Assembly (NCBI GenBank): GCA_030646755.1
Contig: JAUSKU010000105.1
Location: 1-40,705 of the forward strand
DNA: 40,705 nucleotides
From: Deltaproteobacteria bacterium
GTDB taxonomy: Bacteria > Desulfobacterota > JAENJC01
Reading direction: 5' to 3'
The position numbers and the translations under genes are program-made. The notes under the pieces were generated by a model, which was not told the DNA's origin, did not search any database, and saw only the letters and a list, made by a program, of their open reading frames with translations. This document shows positions 1-6,568 of this stretch, one piece after another. Every line of letters begins with the position of its first letter. Position 1 is the stretch's first letter.

Positions 1-152
1 CGGCGCCTTTATGTAAACATAGAGAGGTAACCAGCGAGAGAAACAATCACCGTATAGAAGAAAATCCTAATCTATCTTTTTAAAAACTCGGTAGGGAGTT
101 AAGGGAGAGGACTGTATATAGGCAATGTCTATTTTTGGGAACATCCTCGGAC

Positions 153-181
153 TTGACAGACATCGTTACATTCTGTTAATA
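153..181 (+). promoter_or_regulatory. candidate sigma70 promoter for DUF3842-cooT
   Basis: TTGACA at 153-158 is followed after 17 bases by TTAATA at 176-181. The start codon of the next gene is at 190, so transcription from this promoter would begin almost on the ATG and give a nearly leaderless message. No Shine-Dalgarno sequence is visible before that ATG. The -35 match is perfect and the -10 moderate. The first 150 bases of the window otherwise show no gene. Confidence 0.45.
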
Positions 182-189
182 ATACAGAA

Positions 190-606
190 ATGCCTTTAAG
201 GATAGCGGTAATAGACGGTCAGGGCGGCGGGATAGGGGCGTCCATAGTTAAGCGCCTCCGGGATGAGGTCCAGGAAGGGATTGAGATAATCGCTCTTGGG
301 ACCAACTCTACGGCTACCTCGGCCATGATGAAGGCCAGGGCCAACAAAGGGGCCACCGGAGAGAACGCCATAGCGAGGACATCGCAGGAAGTGGATGTCA
401 TTGCAGGCCCTGTAAGTATAATCATGGCAAATTCGATGATGGGGGAACTGACGCCGAAAATGGCTGAAGCCATTGCAGGGAGCCCGGCGATCAAGATCCT
501 GATCCCAATGTCTCAGGAGAGGCTGGAAGTCATAGGAGTTGCGAAAGAGCCCCTGCTGCATTATGTTGAAGGACTTATAAAAAGGATAAAGGAGATGGCA
601 AGGTAA
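190..606 (+). CDS. DUF3842 family protein
   Basis: A 138-residue protein opening with a Rossmann-like strand and glycine loop (IAVIDGQGGGIG, residues 5-16), followed by alternating helices and strands including a Gly/Ala-rich centre (residues about 55-85). The glycine loop and overall length match the DUF3842 family, whose function is not established; the loop suggests nucleotide or phosphate binding. Its stop codon overlaps the start of cooT by one base (TAATG), so the two are almost certainly translationally coupled, and a role in nickel or CO dehydrogenase metabolism is inferred from that pairing only. The start is kept because the conserved glycine loop begins right after it, although no ribosome binding site precedes it. 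Soluble, no signal peptide. Confidence 0.85.
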   Translation: MPLRIAVIDGQGGGIGASIVKRLRDEVQEGIEIIALGTNSTATSAMMKARANKGATGENAIARTSQEVDVIAGPVSIIMANSMMGELTPKMAEAIAGSPAIKILIPMSQERLEVIGVAKEPLLHYVEGLIKRIKEMAR

Positions 607-794
607 TGTGCGAATCTCATGCATACGTGCTGAAGGAAGGAAAGGAAGAAATTTTTCTTGAAAACATCGATGTGATCCGGCCTGAAGAGGGCGGAAGGCT
701 TTTGCTTCGCAGCATCTTTGGGGAGCAGAAGCTTTTCGACGGGCATATAAGGGAGATGTCCCTCCTTAAGCACAAGATAGTTCTGGAAAAATAG
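606..794 (+). CDS. cooT: CooT-family nickel-binding protein
   Basis: A 62-residue protein beginning MCESHAYV, with the small beta-barrel-like pattern of CooT (hydrophobic strands near residues 15-24, 30-38 and 53-60). CooT proteins bind nickel as a dimer through the conserved Cys2 and take part in nickel delivery to carbon monoxide dehydrogenase; Cys2 is present here. The length is typical. The start codon overlaps the stop of the DUF3842 gene by one base. The cobalt/nickel importer genes begin about 220 bases downstream, and a CooC ATPase gene lies at 35916-36677, both consistent with a nickel-enzyme maturation role. Assignment rests on size, the N-terminal motif and context. Confidence 0.85.
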   Translation: MCESHAYVLKEGKEEIFLENIDVIRPEEGGRLLLRSIFGEQKLFDGHIREMSLLKHKIVLEK

Positions 795-801
795 TTTCCG
801 G

Positions 802-830
802 TTGACATCAATAATCTATTCTACTATCTT
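802..830 (+). promoter_or_regulatory. candidate promoter for cbiMQO
   Basis: TTGACA at 802-807 is separated by 17 bases from TATCTT at 825-830. It lies just after the cooT stop and gives the importer genes their own promoter. The predicted transcript would begin near 837, with a leader of about 180 bases that contains two hairpins before the cbiM start codon. Confidence 0.45.
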
Positions 831-839
831 AGTTTTGCC

Positions 840-856
840 TTGACCATGAAGGTCAA
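840..856 (+). promoter_or_regulatory. short inverted repeat at predicted cbiM transcript start
   Basis: TTGACC (840-845) and GGTCAA (851-856) form a perfect six-base inverted repeat with a five-base centre, at the predicted transcription start of the cbiM leader. It could be a regulator operator or the first hairpin of a structured leader. The spacing does not fit the FNR/CRP pattern of TTGAT-N4-ATCAA, and no known regulator is recognised. Confidence 0.35.
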
Positions 857-891
857 AGTGATGACGTGTTAGAGATTTAAAAACTGTATTA

Positions 892-956
892 AAGGCCACG
901 AAGGTCTAAATGAACTGCTTGCAAGCGGTTCAGGCTTCCGTGGCCTTTTTGTTTTC
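892..956 (+). terminator. long hairpin plus T-run before cbiM
   Basis: AAGGCCACG (892-900) pairs with CGTGGCCTT (939-947). An inner stem TGAAC/GTTCA encloses the palindrome GCTTGCAAGC, and the hairpin is followed by TTTTTGTTTT. This is a strong intrinsic terminator shape. It may end the DUF3842-cooT transcript, or, because a candidate promoter lies upstream at 802-830, act as an attenuator in the cbiM leader. Confidence 0.7.
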
Positions 957-1017
957 TTAAGACATCATCATTTATGGCAATATCAAAATTTCAGTGTAAA
1001 CTCTTCATGGAGGTTTT

Positions 1018-1935
1018 ATGCATATCCCCGATGGATTTCTTGAGCCAAAGGTCTGGGTTCCATTGACTGTCTTATCTGCGGGGGCTGTTGTGTCCGCATC
1101 CAAGAAAATCGGCAAAAAGATGGATGAAAAGATGGTCCCTCTTATGGGTGTCCTTGCCGCCTTTGTATTTGCTGCCCAGATGGTCAACTTCCCCATAGGA
1201 GGAGGCACTTCAGGACATCTGATGGGGGGCGTCCTGATCGCCACGATCGTTGGGCCGTACGGAGGCCTGGTCATCATGGCTACAATACTGATACTCCAGG
1301 CCCTTCTCTTTCAGGACGGCGGGATCACCGCCCTCGGTGCAAATATCTTCAATATGGGAATCGTAGGGGCCGTGTTTGGGTATATTGTTTTCAGGGGAAT
1401 AAACAAGTTCACCGGAAACATCAGGTTCTCCTTGTTTACGGCCTCCTGGTTTTCGGTAGTTGCTGCATCAGGGGCAGCTGCCGTGGAACTGTCCCTGTCT
1501 AAGGTAGTTCCGATAACCCTGTCCGCTCCTGCAATGTTAGGGATTCATTCCATCATAGGTATAGGCGAGGGAGCCGTAACCATTGCAGCCCTTGACCTTG
1601 TCAGCAGGGTAGGCGGGGATACCGTCTTCGCATCAGAGGTTACGGTTGAAAAAAGGATCACGAAAAAGGCCATATGGATATGGCTGGCTCTTTCCATTGG
1701 AGTAGCAATGCTCCTTGCCCCGTTTGCCTCGCAACTTCCAGACGGTCTGGAGAAGGTTGCGGAAACCCTTGGATTTATTGAGAGAGGGAGTTCCAATTTC
1801 TCATCTCCGCTGCCGGATTACCGGATACCGGGTCTGAGCGGCGGCATCTCGACTGCAATGGCAGGGATTATTGGGGTACTGGTGACATTTGGACTGGCAT
1901 ATATGATAGTTAGGATACTGCACAGGAAAAGGTAG
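1018..1935 (+). CDS. cbiM: CbiM-type ECF transporter S component with C-terminal PDGLE domain
   Basis: A 305-residue polytopic inner-membrane protein that starts MHIPDGFL, the diagnostic CbiM/NikM N-terminus whose amino group and His2 coordinate Co2+ or Ni2+. Residues 1-200 hold the hydrophobic segments of the substrate-binding subunit, with the motif HLMGG near 66-70 and several Gly-rich helices. Residues about 240-305 carry a PDGLEKVAE motif and a final membrane helix, matching the PDGLE/CbiN-like domain fused to M in NikMN-type transporters. TGGAGG lies just before the ATG. It is followed at once by cbiQ and cbiO, making a complete energy-coupling-factor importer. The cooT neighbour favours nickel over cobalt, but the sequence alone does not decide. 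Confidence 0.93.
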   Translation: MHIPDGFLEPKVWVPLTVLSAGAVVSASKKIGKKMDEKMVPLMGVLAAFVFAAQMVNFPIGGGTSGHLMGGVLIATIVGPYGGLVIMATILILQALLFQDGGITALGANIFNMGIVGAVFGYIVFRGINKFTGNIRFSLFTASWFSVVAASGAAAVELSLSKVVPITLSAPAMLGIHSIIGIGEGAVTIAALDLVSRVGGDTVFASEVTVEKRITKKAIWIWLALSIGVAMLLAPFASQLPDGLEKVAETLGFIERGSSNFSSPLPDYRIPGLSGGISTAMAGIIGVLVTFGLAYMIVRILHRKR

Positions 1936-1941
1936 AGGTAT

Positions 1942-2664
1942 ATGCTCGACCCGACTTACATAGACAGCTATAGCAGTATCAACGCCCCTTACCAAAGGCT
2001 TGATGCCAGGGTAAAGATAATTGTCACGCTGGCATTTGTGATAATCATGGCCATTTCCGTTGATGACAGGCCCCTGAGGGTGATACCGTTTTCCCTATTT
2101 ATTGTGTTCATTGCAGCAATCTCAAGGCTTTCCCCGATGGTTCTCTTGAGGAGGACCCTTCCGGCACTCCCTTTTTTCCTTTTTGCATCCCTTGTCCTCG
2201 GATTTTCAAAAGGGAGCGAGGCAGCAGTGGCAGCCTTTCTCAAGGCCTTTCTCTCGGTCCTGTCGGTGATCGTCCTGGTCTCAACGACCAGGTTTTCAAA
2301 CCTCCTCAAAGGCCTCGAAGGCTTGAAAGTCCCTCAGCTTCTTGTGTCTCTGATCTCTTTCGTATACCGCTATCTCTTCATAATTGCCGATGAATACGGC
2401 CATATAAAGATAGCCAGGGAGTCCCGTAATTTTGGCGGCAGTAAGCGGTGGCAGTGGAAGACCATAGGTCACAGCGTAGGCACCCTATTTTTGCACAGTT
2501 ATGAGCGGGGCGACAGGGTATACTCAGCCATGGTTGCGAGAGGGTATGAAGGGAATATAAGAACCCTGGGGACTCAGGGGATCGTAAGGGCTGATATTAT
2601 ATTTGTTTCGATATCTATAATATATCTTTTGAGTGCGGGGTTAATATCGTGGAAACTGTTATAG
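1942..2664 (+). CDS. cbiQ: ECF transporter transmembrane T component
   Basis: A 240-residue membrane protein with hydrophobic segments near residues 28-60, 70-115 and 215-235. It includes the cytoplasmic coupling-helix signatures ARESRNFGG (about 158-166) and MVARGYEG (about 196-203), the Ala-Arg-Gly type motifs by which CbiQ/EcfT grips the ATPase. It transmits ATP hydrolysis in CbiO to the CbiM substrate-binding subunit. It starts 6 bases after cbiM and its end overlaps cbiO by 16 bases, so the three genes form one transcription unit. Length is typical for the family. Confidence 0.92.
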   Translation: MLDPTYIDSYSSINAPYQRLDARVKIIVTLAFVIIMAISVDDRPLRVIPFSLFIVFIAAISRLSPMVLLRRTLPALPFFLFASLVLGFSKGSEAAVAAFLKAFLSVLSVIVLVSTTRFSNLLKGLEGLKVPQLLVSLISFVYRYLFIIADEYGHIKIARESRNFGGSKRWQWKTIGHSVGTLFLHSYERGDRVYSAMVARGYEGNIRTLGTQGIVRADIIFVSISIIYLLSAGLISWKLL

Positions 2665-3473
2665 AGATAAAAGAACTCACATACCTTTACCCTACAGGGA
2701 ACAAGGCCCTTGACAACCTGAACTTAAATGTTTCTCAAGGTGAAAGGATTGCTGTAGTCGGCCCGAATGGGGCCGGGAAATCCACATTTATCCTGCACCT
2801 TAACGGCATACTGAACGGCGATGGGCACATAACTGTCATGGGAATGGCCATGGAAAAGGGGAACCTGCCAAGGATCAGGCAGAAGGTTGGGATAGTCTTT
2901 CAGGACCCTGATCACCAGCTTTTCTCACCCACGGTCTTTGACGACGTGGCCTTCGGGCCTATAAATTTGGGATTTTCTGAAAAAGAGGTCAAGGAGAGGG
3001 TCAGGGAGGCACTGGAGGAGGTGGGACTACGCGGTTTTGAGGAGCGTCTTCCCCATCGCCTCAGCTTCGGAGAAAAGAGGAGGGTAAGTATCGCCTCAGT
3101 ACTTTCCATGTCGCCTTCGATACTGGTCCTGGATGAGCCGTCAAGCTCCCTGGACCCACGGAGCAGGAGGGAGCTTATAAACCTGCTGAAAGGGTTTGAT
3201 ATAACCCAGATAATCGTCACCCACGACCTTGAAATGGCATTGGAGCTGTGCAAGAGGGTGGTTGTGATGGACAGGGGCGCCATTGTTGCTGACGGAGAGA
3301 TAAGCAATATCTTTGGGAATGAGGCGCTTATGCTGGAACACGGCCTTGAGGTCCCGCATTCCATAAGGTTTACCCACTTTCACACCCATGACCACAAGGG
3401 AGAAGAGGAAGAGCACTGTCATGCCCATTGCCATCCCCATCCTGAGGCGCATGAGCACAAGGAGAGGATATGA
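2649..3473 (+). CDS. cbiO: ECF transporter ATPase with histidine-rich tail
   Basis: A 274-residue ABC ATPase starting at a GTG inside the end of cbiQ. Visible motifs are Walker A GPNGAGKS (about 38-45), Q-loop VFQDPDHQLFSP (about 83-94, typical of CbiO/EcfA), signature LSFGEKRRV (about 138-146), Walker B ILVLDEPSSSLD (about 157-168) and the switch His in VTHD (about 190-193). It powers cobalt or nickel import with CbiM and CbiQ. The last 35 or so residues hold more than ten histidines plus acidic residues and two cysteines, an unusual tail likely to bind or store transition metal. It ends 3 bases from the convergent crcB gene, with no obvious terminator between. Confidence 0.93.
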   Translation: METVIEIKELTYLYPTGNKALDNLNLNVSQGERIAVVGPNGAGKSTFILHLNGILNGDGHITVMGMAMEKGNLPRIRQKVGIVFQDPDHQLFSPTVFDDVAFGPINLGFSEKEVKERVREALEEVGLRGFEERLPHRLSFGEKRRVSIASVLSMSPSILVLDEPSSSLDPRSRRELINLLKGFDITQIIVTHDLEMALELCKRVVVMDRGAIVADGEISNIFGNEALMLEHGLEVPHSIRFTHFHTHDHKGEEEEHCHAHCHPHPEAHEHKERI

Positions 3474-3476
3474 GGC

Positions 3477-3857
3477 TCAGATCAAACGGGACAGGGCATT
3501 CCCCAGCCATACGGCTCCAAGGCCTATGATAAGCTGAAGGGCTACATTGAGCAATGCCGCAGAAAGCTGTATATCCCTTGCAAGGATGAAGGTCTCATAT
3601 CCAAAGGATGAAAAGGTCGTAAATCCACCCAAAACCCCCACAAAGACAAACAAGCGGGCCTCCGGAGAGAAGAGATGCCTCGATTCAGAAAGACCGGCAA
3701 GGAAGCCTATCAGGAGACAGCCAATAATATTGACGGCCAGCGTACCGTAAGGAAACCACGGATATTGCTGAAGAAGGGCATGGACTGTTTTGCCACAGAT
3801 GTAGCGGAATACCGAACCTATAAAGCCGCCTGCTCCTACAAGAAGGATATTAATCAT
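3477..3857 (-). CDS. crcB: CrcB/Fluc fluoride ion channel
   Basis: A 126-residue protein with four membrane helices (about 3-23, 36-57, 67-87 and 99-122). It shows Fluc signatures: GGFIGSVFRY near residue 10, the NIIGC segment near 43-47 and the pore motif GGFTTFSSFGYE near 76-87, with the conserved Thr/Phe residues. Fluc channels export toxic fluoride as antiparallel dimers. The gene follows a DUF486 gene with a 3-base gap, forming a two-gene unit. No fluoride riboswitch consensus was recognised upstream of that unit. Length is normal for a single-domain homodimeric channel. Confidence 0.95.
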   Translation of the reverse strand: MINILLVGAGGFIGSVFRYICGKTVHALLQQYPWFPYGTLAVNIIGCLLIGFLAGLSESRHLFSPEARLFVFVGVLGGFTTFSSFGYETFILARDIQLSAALLNVALQLIIGLGAVWLGNALSRLI

Positions 3858-3860
3858 GGT

Positions 3861-4190
3861 TTACCACTCCTTGAATATGAAAAATGTCGCCCCTATTATC
3901 ATCGAAAACCCGACGAGATAGTTCCACTTCAGCTCTTCCTTGAGATATACAACTGAAAATACGCAGAAGACAATAAGGGTGATGACCTCCTGGATCGTCT
4001 TTAACTGGGCCGCAGAAAACTGATAATGCCCGATCCTGTTGGCAGGGACTTGGAAGCAGTACTCCAGAAATGCGATGAGCCAGCTTATCACAATCACCTT
4101 AAAAACTGAAGTGTGCTTGTACTTCAAGTGCCCGTACCATGCGATGGTCATGAATATGTTGGAGATAGTAAGGAGGATTATGGTCTTCAT
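3861..4190 (-). CDS. DUF486 / DMT-like small membrane protein
   Basis: A 109-residue protein with four predicted membrane helices (about 2-18, 29-46, 68-86 and 90-106). The motif ISNIFMTIAWYGHLKY and the central FQVPANRIGHYQFSAAQLKTIQE segment match the DUF486 family, annotated as DMT-family proteins related to small multidrug or EamA-like transporters. No substrate is established. It is probably co-transcribed with crcB, 3 bases downstream; a link to fluoride is possible only by position. The start ATG is preceded by AGAGAG at a usable distance. Confidence 0.85.
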   Translation of the reverse strand: MKTIILLTISNIFMTIAWYGHLKYKHTSVFKVIVISWLIAFLEYCFQVPANRIGHYQFSAAQLKTIQEVITLIVFCVFSVVYLKEELKWNYLVGFSMIIGATFFIFKEW

Positions 4191-4245
4191 ATATTACTCT
4201 CTAAAATTGTGGAATTTCTTCAACAGGTCTGTATTGCCAAGGGTG

Positions 4246-5316
4246 TTACGAGGCATCCCCGCACCTCCGGGCCGCCTGCTCCCTGGCCAGTTCAATGGCA
4301 AGATGCAGTCTGGAGCGCATAAGCTCCAGAGGCGGAAGTTCTGTCAGATATTCGGCCACATGGATCGATTTCCCATCAAGCTGCAACAGTTCCACTTGCT
4401 CTGCATCCGCTCCGGCACAGAGAATCAGTCCAATTGGAGACTCTTCCCCTGCTGCCCGTTCGTGTTTATCCAGCCAGCGGAGATAGAACTCCATCTGTCC
4501 AATATGAGCGGGTTGAAAGGATTCAAGTTTGAGTTCTATGGCAACCAGCCGCCGGAGAAAACGGTGATAAAAGAGCAGGTCGAGATAAAAATCGTCCTTG
4601 CCGATGCTCATCCTTTTTTGGCGTGCCACAAAGGAAAAACCGCCGCCCAGTTCGAGCAGGAATCGTTCCATTTCCCGCAGAATGGCGTTTTCCACGTCCT
4701 TTTCACTGAATGCCCCCTGCAATCCAAGAAAATCCAGCAGGTATGGGTCGCGGAACACCATGTCCGGAGTCATCTGACCGTTTCTAAGTTTTTTCAGTTC
4801 GTTCTTTATGACCGATTCGGTATTTTTGGAAAGAGCAGTACGTTCATAGAGCATCCCTGCGATTTTTTGCCTCAAGATGCGGACTGGCCAGCGTTCAACC
4901 CGGCACATCTCAGCATAAAAATCGCGGGCAAGGGGGGCTTTTATCGGCAGAATTTCCACGAAATGGCTCCAGCCCAATTGTGCCGACAGCGTCGACACAA
5001 TCTGCTCGTCTGGAAATGCCTGGCAGAACTGAGCAGCCCGATAAAGGTTGCGGAGACTGAAGCCTTCGCCGAATTCCGCAACCAATTCTTGTGACAGTGT
5101 TGCAAGAATTCGCTTGCCGTACTCAGCGCGACCCTCGGTTAGGTTTTCCGTCGCGATCCGTTTGCCCAGACGCCAGTAGAGGAGTGTCTGTTCCGAGTTG
5201 GCTACCGTAGCCACCCGACGACGGGCTGAACTGATGAGTTCGCGCAGGTCGGAAAGGATAGCGGCGGCATCAGTGGCGACAGCCCCTTGTGGGCGGATTG
5301 GGGTCGGCTTAGTCAT
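4246..5316 (-). CDS. DUF1016 / YhcG-type PD-(D/E)XK nuclease
   Basis: A 356-residue protein. The N-terminal half (about 20-175) is the helical DUF1016_N region, with the typical stretch RVATVANSEQTLLYWRLGKRI and FSLRNLYRAAQFCQAF. The C-terminal half (about 185-340) is the nuclease domain, with DFYLDLLFYHRFLRRLVAIELK (Asp, Glu-x-Lys) and GLILCAGADAEQVELL. YhcG proteins are predicted Holliday-junction-type nucleases common near restriction systems and mobile genes. It stands alone on this strand: the next gene start downstream is 56 bases away, and a C/G-rich repeat lies just upstream. Codon use is more GC-rich than in the fab genes, consistent with acquisition. Catalysis is not shown by the sequence alone. 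Confidence 0.9.
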   Translation of the reverse strand: MTKPTPIRPQGAVATDAAAILSDLRELISSARRRVATVANSEQTLLYWRLGKRIATENLTEGRAEYGKRILATLSQELVAEFGEGFSLRNLYRAAQFCQAFPDEQIVSTLSAQLGWSHFVEILPIKAPLARDFYAEMCRVERWPVRILRQKIAGMLYERTALSKNTESVIKNELKKLRNGQMTPDMVFRDPYLLDFLGLQGAFSEKDVENAILREMERFLLELGGGFSFVARQKRMSIGKDDFYLDLLFYHRFLRRLVAIELKLESFQPAHIGQMEFYLRWLDKHERAAGEESPIGLILCAGADAEQVELLQLDGKSIHVAEYLTELPPLELMRSRLHLAIELAREQAARRCGDAS

Positions 5317-5339
5317 TGACGTCCTCCACGCCGGAGAAT

Positions 5340-5455
5340 GTGAAGTCCTAACCCCGCCCCTCCCCTTGTCAGGGGAGACTTTTCAAGACCTCCCCCTTGA
5401 CTCCCCCCTGATAAGGGGGGCCGGGGGGGTTGGGGGATTGAGGGGGGTTGCTTTT
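5340..5455. repeat. C/G-tract intergenic repeat with two hairpins
   Basis: A strongly C-rich then G-rich stretch. TCCCCT (5361-5366) pairs with AGGGGA (5371-5376), and six C (5403-5408) pair with six G (5415-5420), followed by runs of G separated by T and A. This resembles dispersed CCCC/GGGG intergenic repeats common in environmental genomes. It sits between the DUF1016 gene and two tiny ORFs and may have cut off the 3' end of the small ORF at 5459-5536. Confidence 0.6.
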
Positions 5456-5458
5456 GAC

Positions 5459-5536
5459 TCATTTTATCAATCCTCTCTCAACATAACGATATGCATTCAA
5501 AGAAACTATCTTCACCGGATCAGGCACGATAGGCAT
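5459..5536 (-). CDS. tiny ORF (25 aa), possible gene remnant
   Basis: An ATG at 5536 preceded by GGAAGAGG at good spacing opens a 25-codon ORF whose product begins MPIVPDPVKIVSL and ends ERGLIK. It begins one base after the stop of the preceding 20-codon ORF. The C/G-tract repeat starts within a few bases of its stop, so it may be the N-terminal remnant of a longer gene. No family recognised. Confidence 0.35.
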   Translation of the reverse strand: MPIVPDPVKIVSLNAYRYVERGLIK

Positions 5537-5537
5537 C

Positions 5538-5600
5538 TTATACCTCTTCCTTGTACAGCACTTCCTCTCCCAGCATATCGATGTAAAAGCGCCCCCTCAT
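5538..5600 (-). CDS. tiny ORF (20 aa) coupled by ATGA overlap
   Basis: An ATG at 5600 lies inside the TGA stop of the restored upstream frame (ATGA, four-base overlap), the usual geometry of translational coupling. The 20-residue product begins MRGRFYID and ends YKEEV. It has no Shine-Dalgarno of its own but is followed at one base by another small ORF that has one. No family recognised; it could be part of a larger decayed gene. Confidence 0.35.
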   Translation of the reverse strand: MRGRFYIDMLGEEVLYKEEV

Positions 5601-5901
5601 GAATTTGCCCTTATGTACGCCATCCCCGCATTTTCATCCTGCTCAATGGCGAATTCTACGGCTCGTGTCGCCTCATCTATCAATGCTATAGCCCGTTGTC
5701 TGGCTTGATGGGCCTCAATAAGCTTCTTGCAAATTCATCCTTGATAGATGTCTCTATCCTCGATAGACTTTTGTCAAATGCATCAAGAGAAGATTGAAGG
5801 GATTGGGAGCGATCCTCGGCCCCTCTTTTGCTGAAGAGATAAGAAAGGTATATGTTTGCGATCAGTAAAATGAGAACGGCGACTAATAATATTTCAATCA
5901 T
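5597..5901 (-). pseudogene. small membrane-anchored coiled-coil protein with probable frameshift
   Basis: The uninterrupted frame (5686-5901) encodes 71 residues: an N-terminal membrane helix (about 3-19) and a charged heptad-like helix (about 25-60), ending in the unusual LRPIKPDNGL. If one base is added in the A-rich stretch around 5728-5735, translation passes into another frame and continues as KKLIEAHQARQRAIALIDEA and onward to a TGA at 5597-5599. That gives about 101 residues with a coherent charged helix. The new stop overlaps a downstream ATG by four bases (ATGA), and the gene's own ATG overlaps the upstream DUF4325 stop by four bases, so the longer form looks ancestral. It may be a true frameshift, a programmed one, or a base-calling error. 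Membrane-tethered coiled coil of unknown role. Confidence 0.6.
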
Positions 5902-6464
5902 TTAAGCACCTCTTCGTACACCCATACCCTCCCGCTGTCCCTTACTTTCTCTGTTCTTATCACAAGCCTCTTCTTGTAAAGGTTTAAAAGCCTCGTCCCG
6001 CTTGTATTGGCCGGAAGGCTCAGTGCATCGGAAAGCTCTTTGGCGGTAACCGTTTCTTTATCAAGGATAAGGTTTAAGGTCTGTTTAAGATAATTGTCCA
6101 GATTGCCGATAAGGATTTTCGCCTTATTTTTCATCTCGCCCATCACCGCCAAATCCTTCCTTTCAAGGGCAACCTCGATGTTTTCTTTTTGATTCTCATT
6201 AAGGCCGGTGAGTATAATATACCTGTCCCCATATTCACCGCTGATAAGCCGCGACACAAGCTTTGCCACGATCTCATCGGCGCAGGAGAAGTCTATAATC
6301 CCGATCTTCGAGAAATCGAGGGCGACTACAGTCCCGTCTTTTTCTTTTGCGATATCCTTCTCAATGCGCTCTCTGATCTTATTGCCGGACGGCCTTGTGA
6401 CAAGGTCTGACGAGCCGTTGCCGAGTTCTTCATTGAGGAGTTTGTAGAGGTCGTATTTGGTCAT
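5898..6464 (-). CDS. DUF4325 STAS-like protein with C-terminal winged helix
   Basis: A 188-residue protein. Residues about 20-110 contain a STAS-like fold with the strand-helix VVALDFSKIGIIDFSCADEIV characteristic of DUF4325, where the Ser follows the Asp as in anti-sigma-factor antagonists. Residues about 135-187 resemble a winged helix-turn-helix (TVTAKELSDALSLPANTSGT, then a wing RVWVYEEV), suggesting DNA or protein binding. DUF4325 proteins are often encoded beside GHKL ATPases; here a STAS-HATPase gene lies at 12685-13527. The gene overlaps the small coiled-coil gene by four bases. It is separated from the type III res gene by about 100 bases holding a double hairpin. The function is unknown; a phospho-switch is inferred. 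Confidence 0.75.
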   Translation of the reverse strand: MTKYDLYKLLNEELGNGSSDLVTRPSGNKIRERIEKDIAKEKDGTVVALDFSKIGIIDFSCADEIVAKLVSRLISGEYGDRYIILTGLNENQKENIEVALERKDLAVMGEMKNKAKILIGNLDNYLKQTLNLILDKETVTAKELSDALSLPANTSGTRLLNLYKKRLVIRTEKVRDSGRVWVYEEVLK

Positions 6465-6499
6465 GCGCTGTATCCCCGATTTATCCTAATTTGCCAAGT

Positions 6500-6549
6500 G
6501 GTGGGACAGGCATCTTGCCTGTCATCACAGGCTGGAAGCCTGTGCCACT
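6500..6549. repeat. double-hairpin intergenic element
   Basis: Two adjacent hairpins, ACAGGC/GCCTGT with loop ATCTT and ACAGGCT/AGCCTGT with loop GGA, are flanked by arms GTGG and CCAC that also pair. The whole forms a cloverleaf-like unit of about 50 bases between res and the DUF4325 gene. It matches the general style of dispersed intergenic palindromes and may end or process the res transcript. Confidence 0.65.
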
Positions 6550-6568
6550 GACGTGCGAACTTGCGTTC

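Noticed and set aside
840..1017. Cobalamin or NiCo riboswitch ahead of cbiM
   Set aside because: Neither the B12-box nor the conserved NiCo four-way-junction bases could be found; only hairpins and a terminator are visible.
4191..4245. Fluoride riboswitch upstream of DUF486-crcB
   Set aside because: GGGGATGCC is present but the conserved downstream pseudoknot bases are absent, and the intergenic space is very short.
4039..5094. Long 351-codon open frame on the plus strand
   Set aside because: It is antisense to the DUF1016 nuclease gene, whose protein is clearly family-like; the plus-strand product shows no family pattern.
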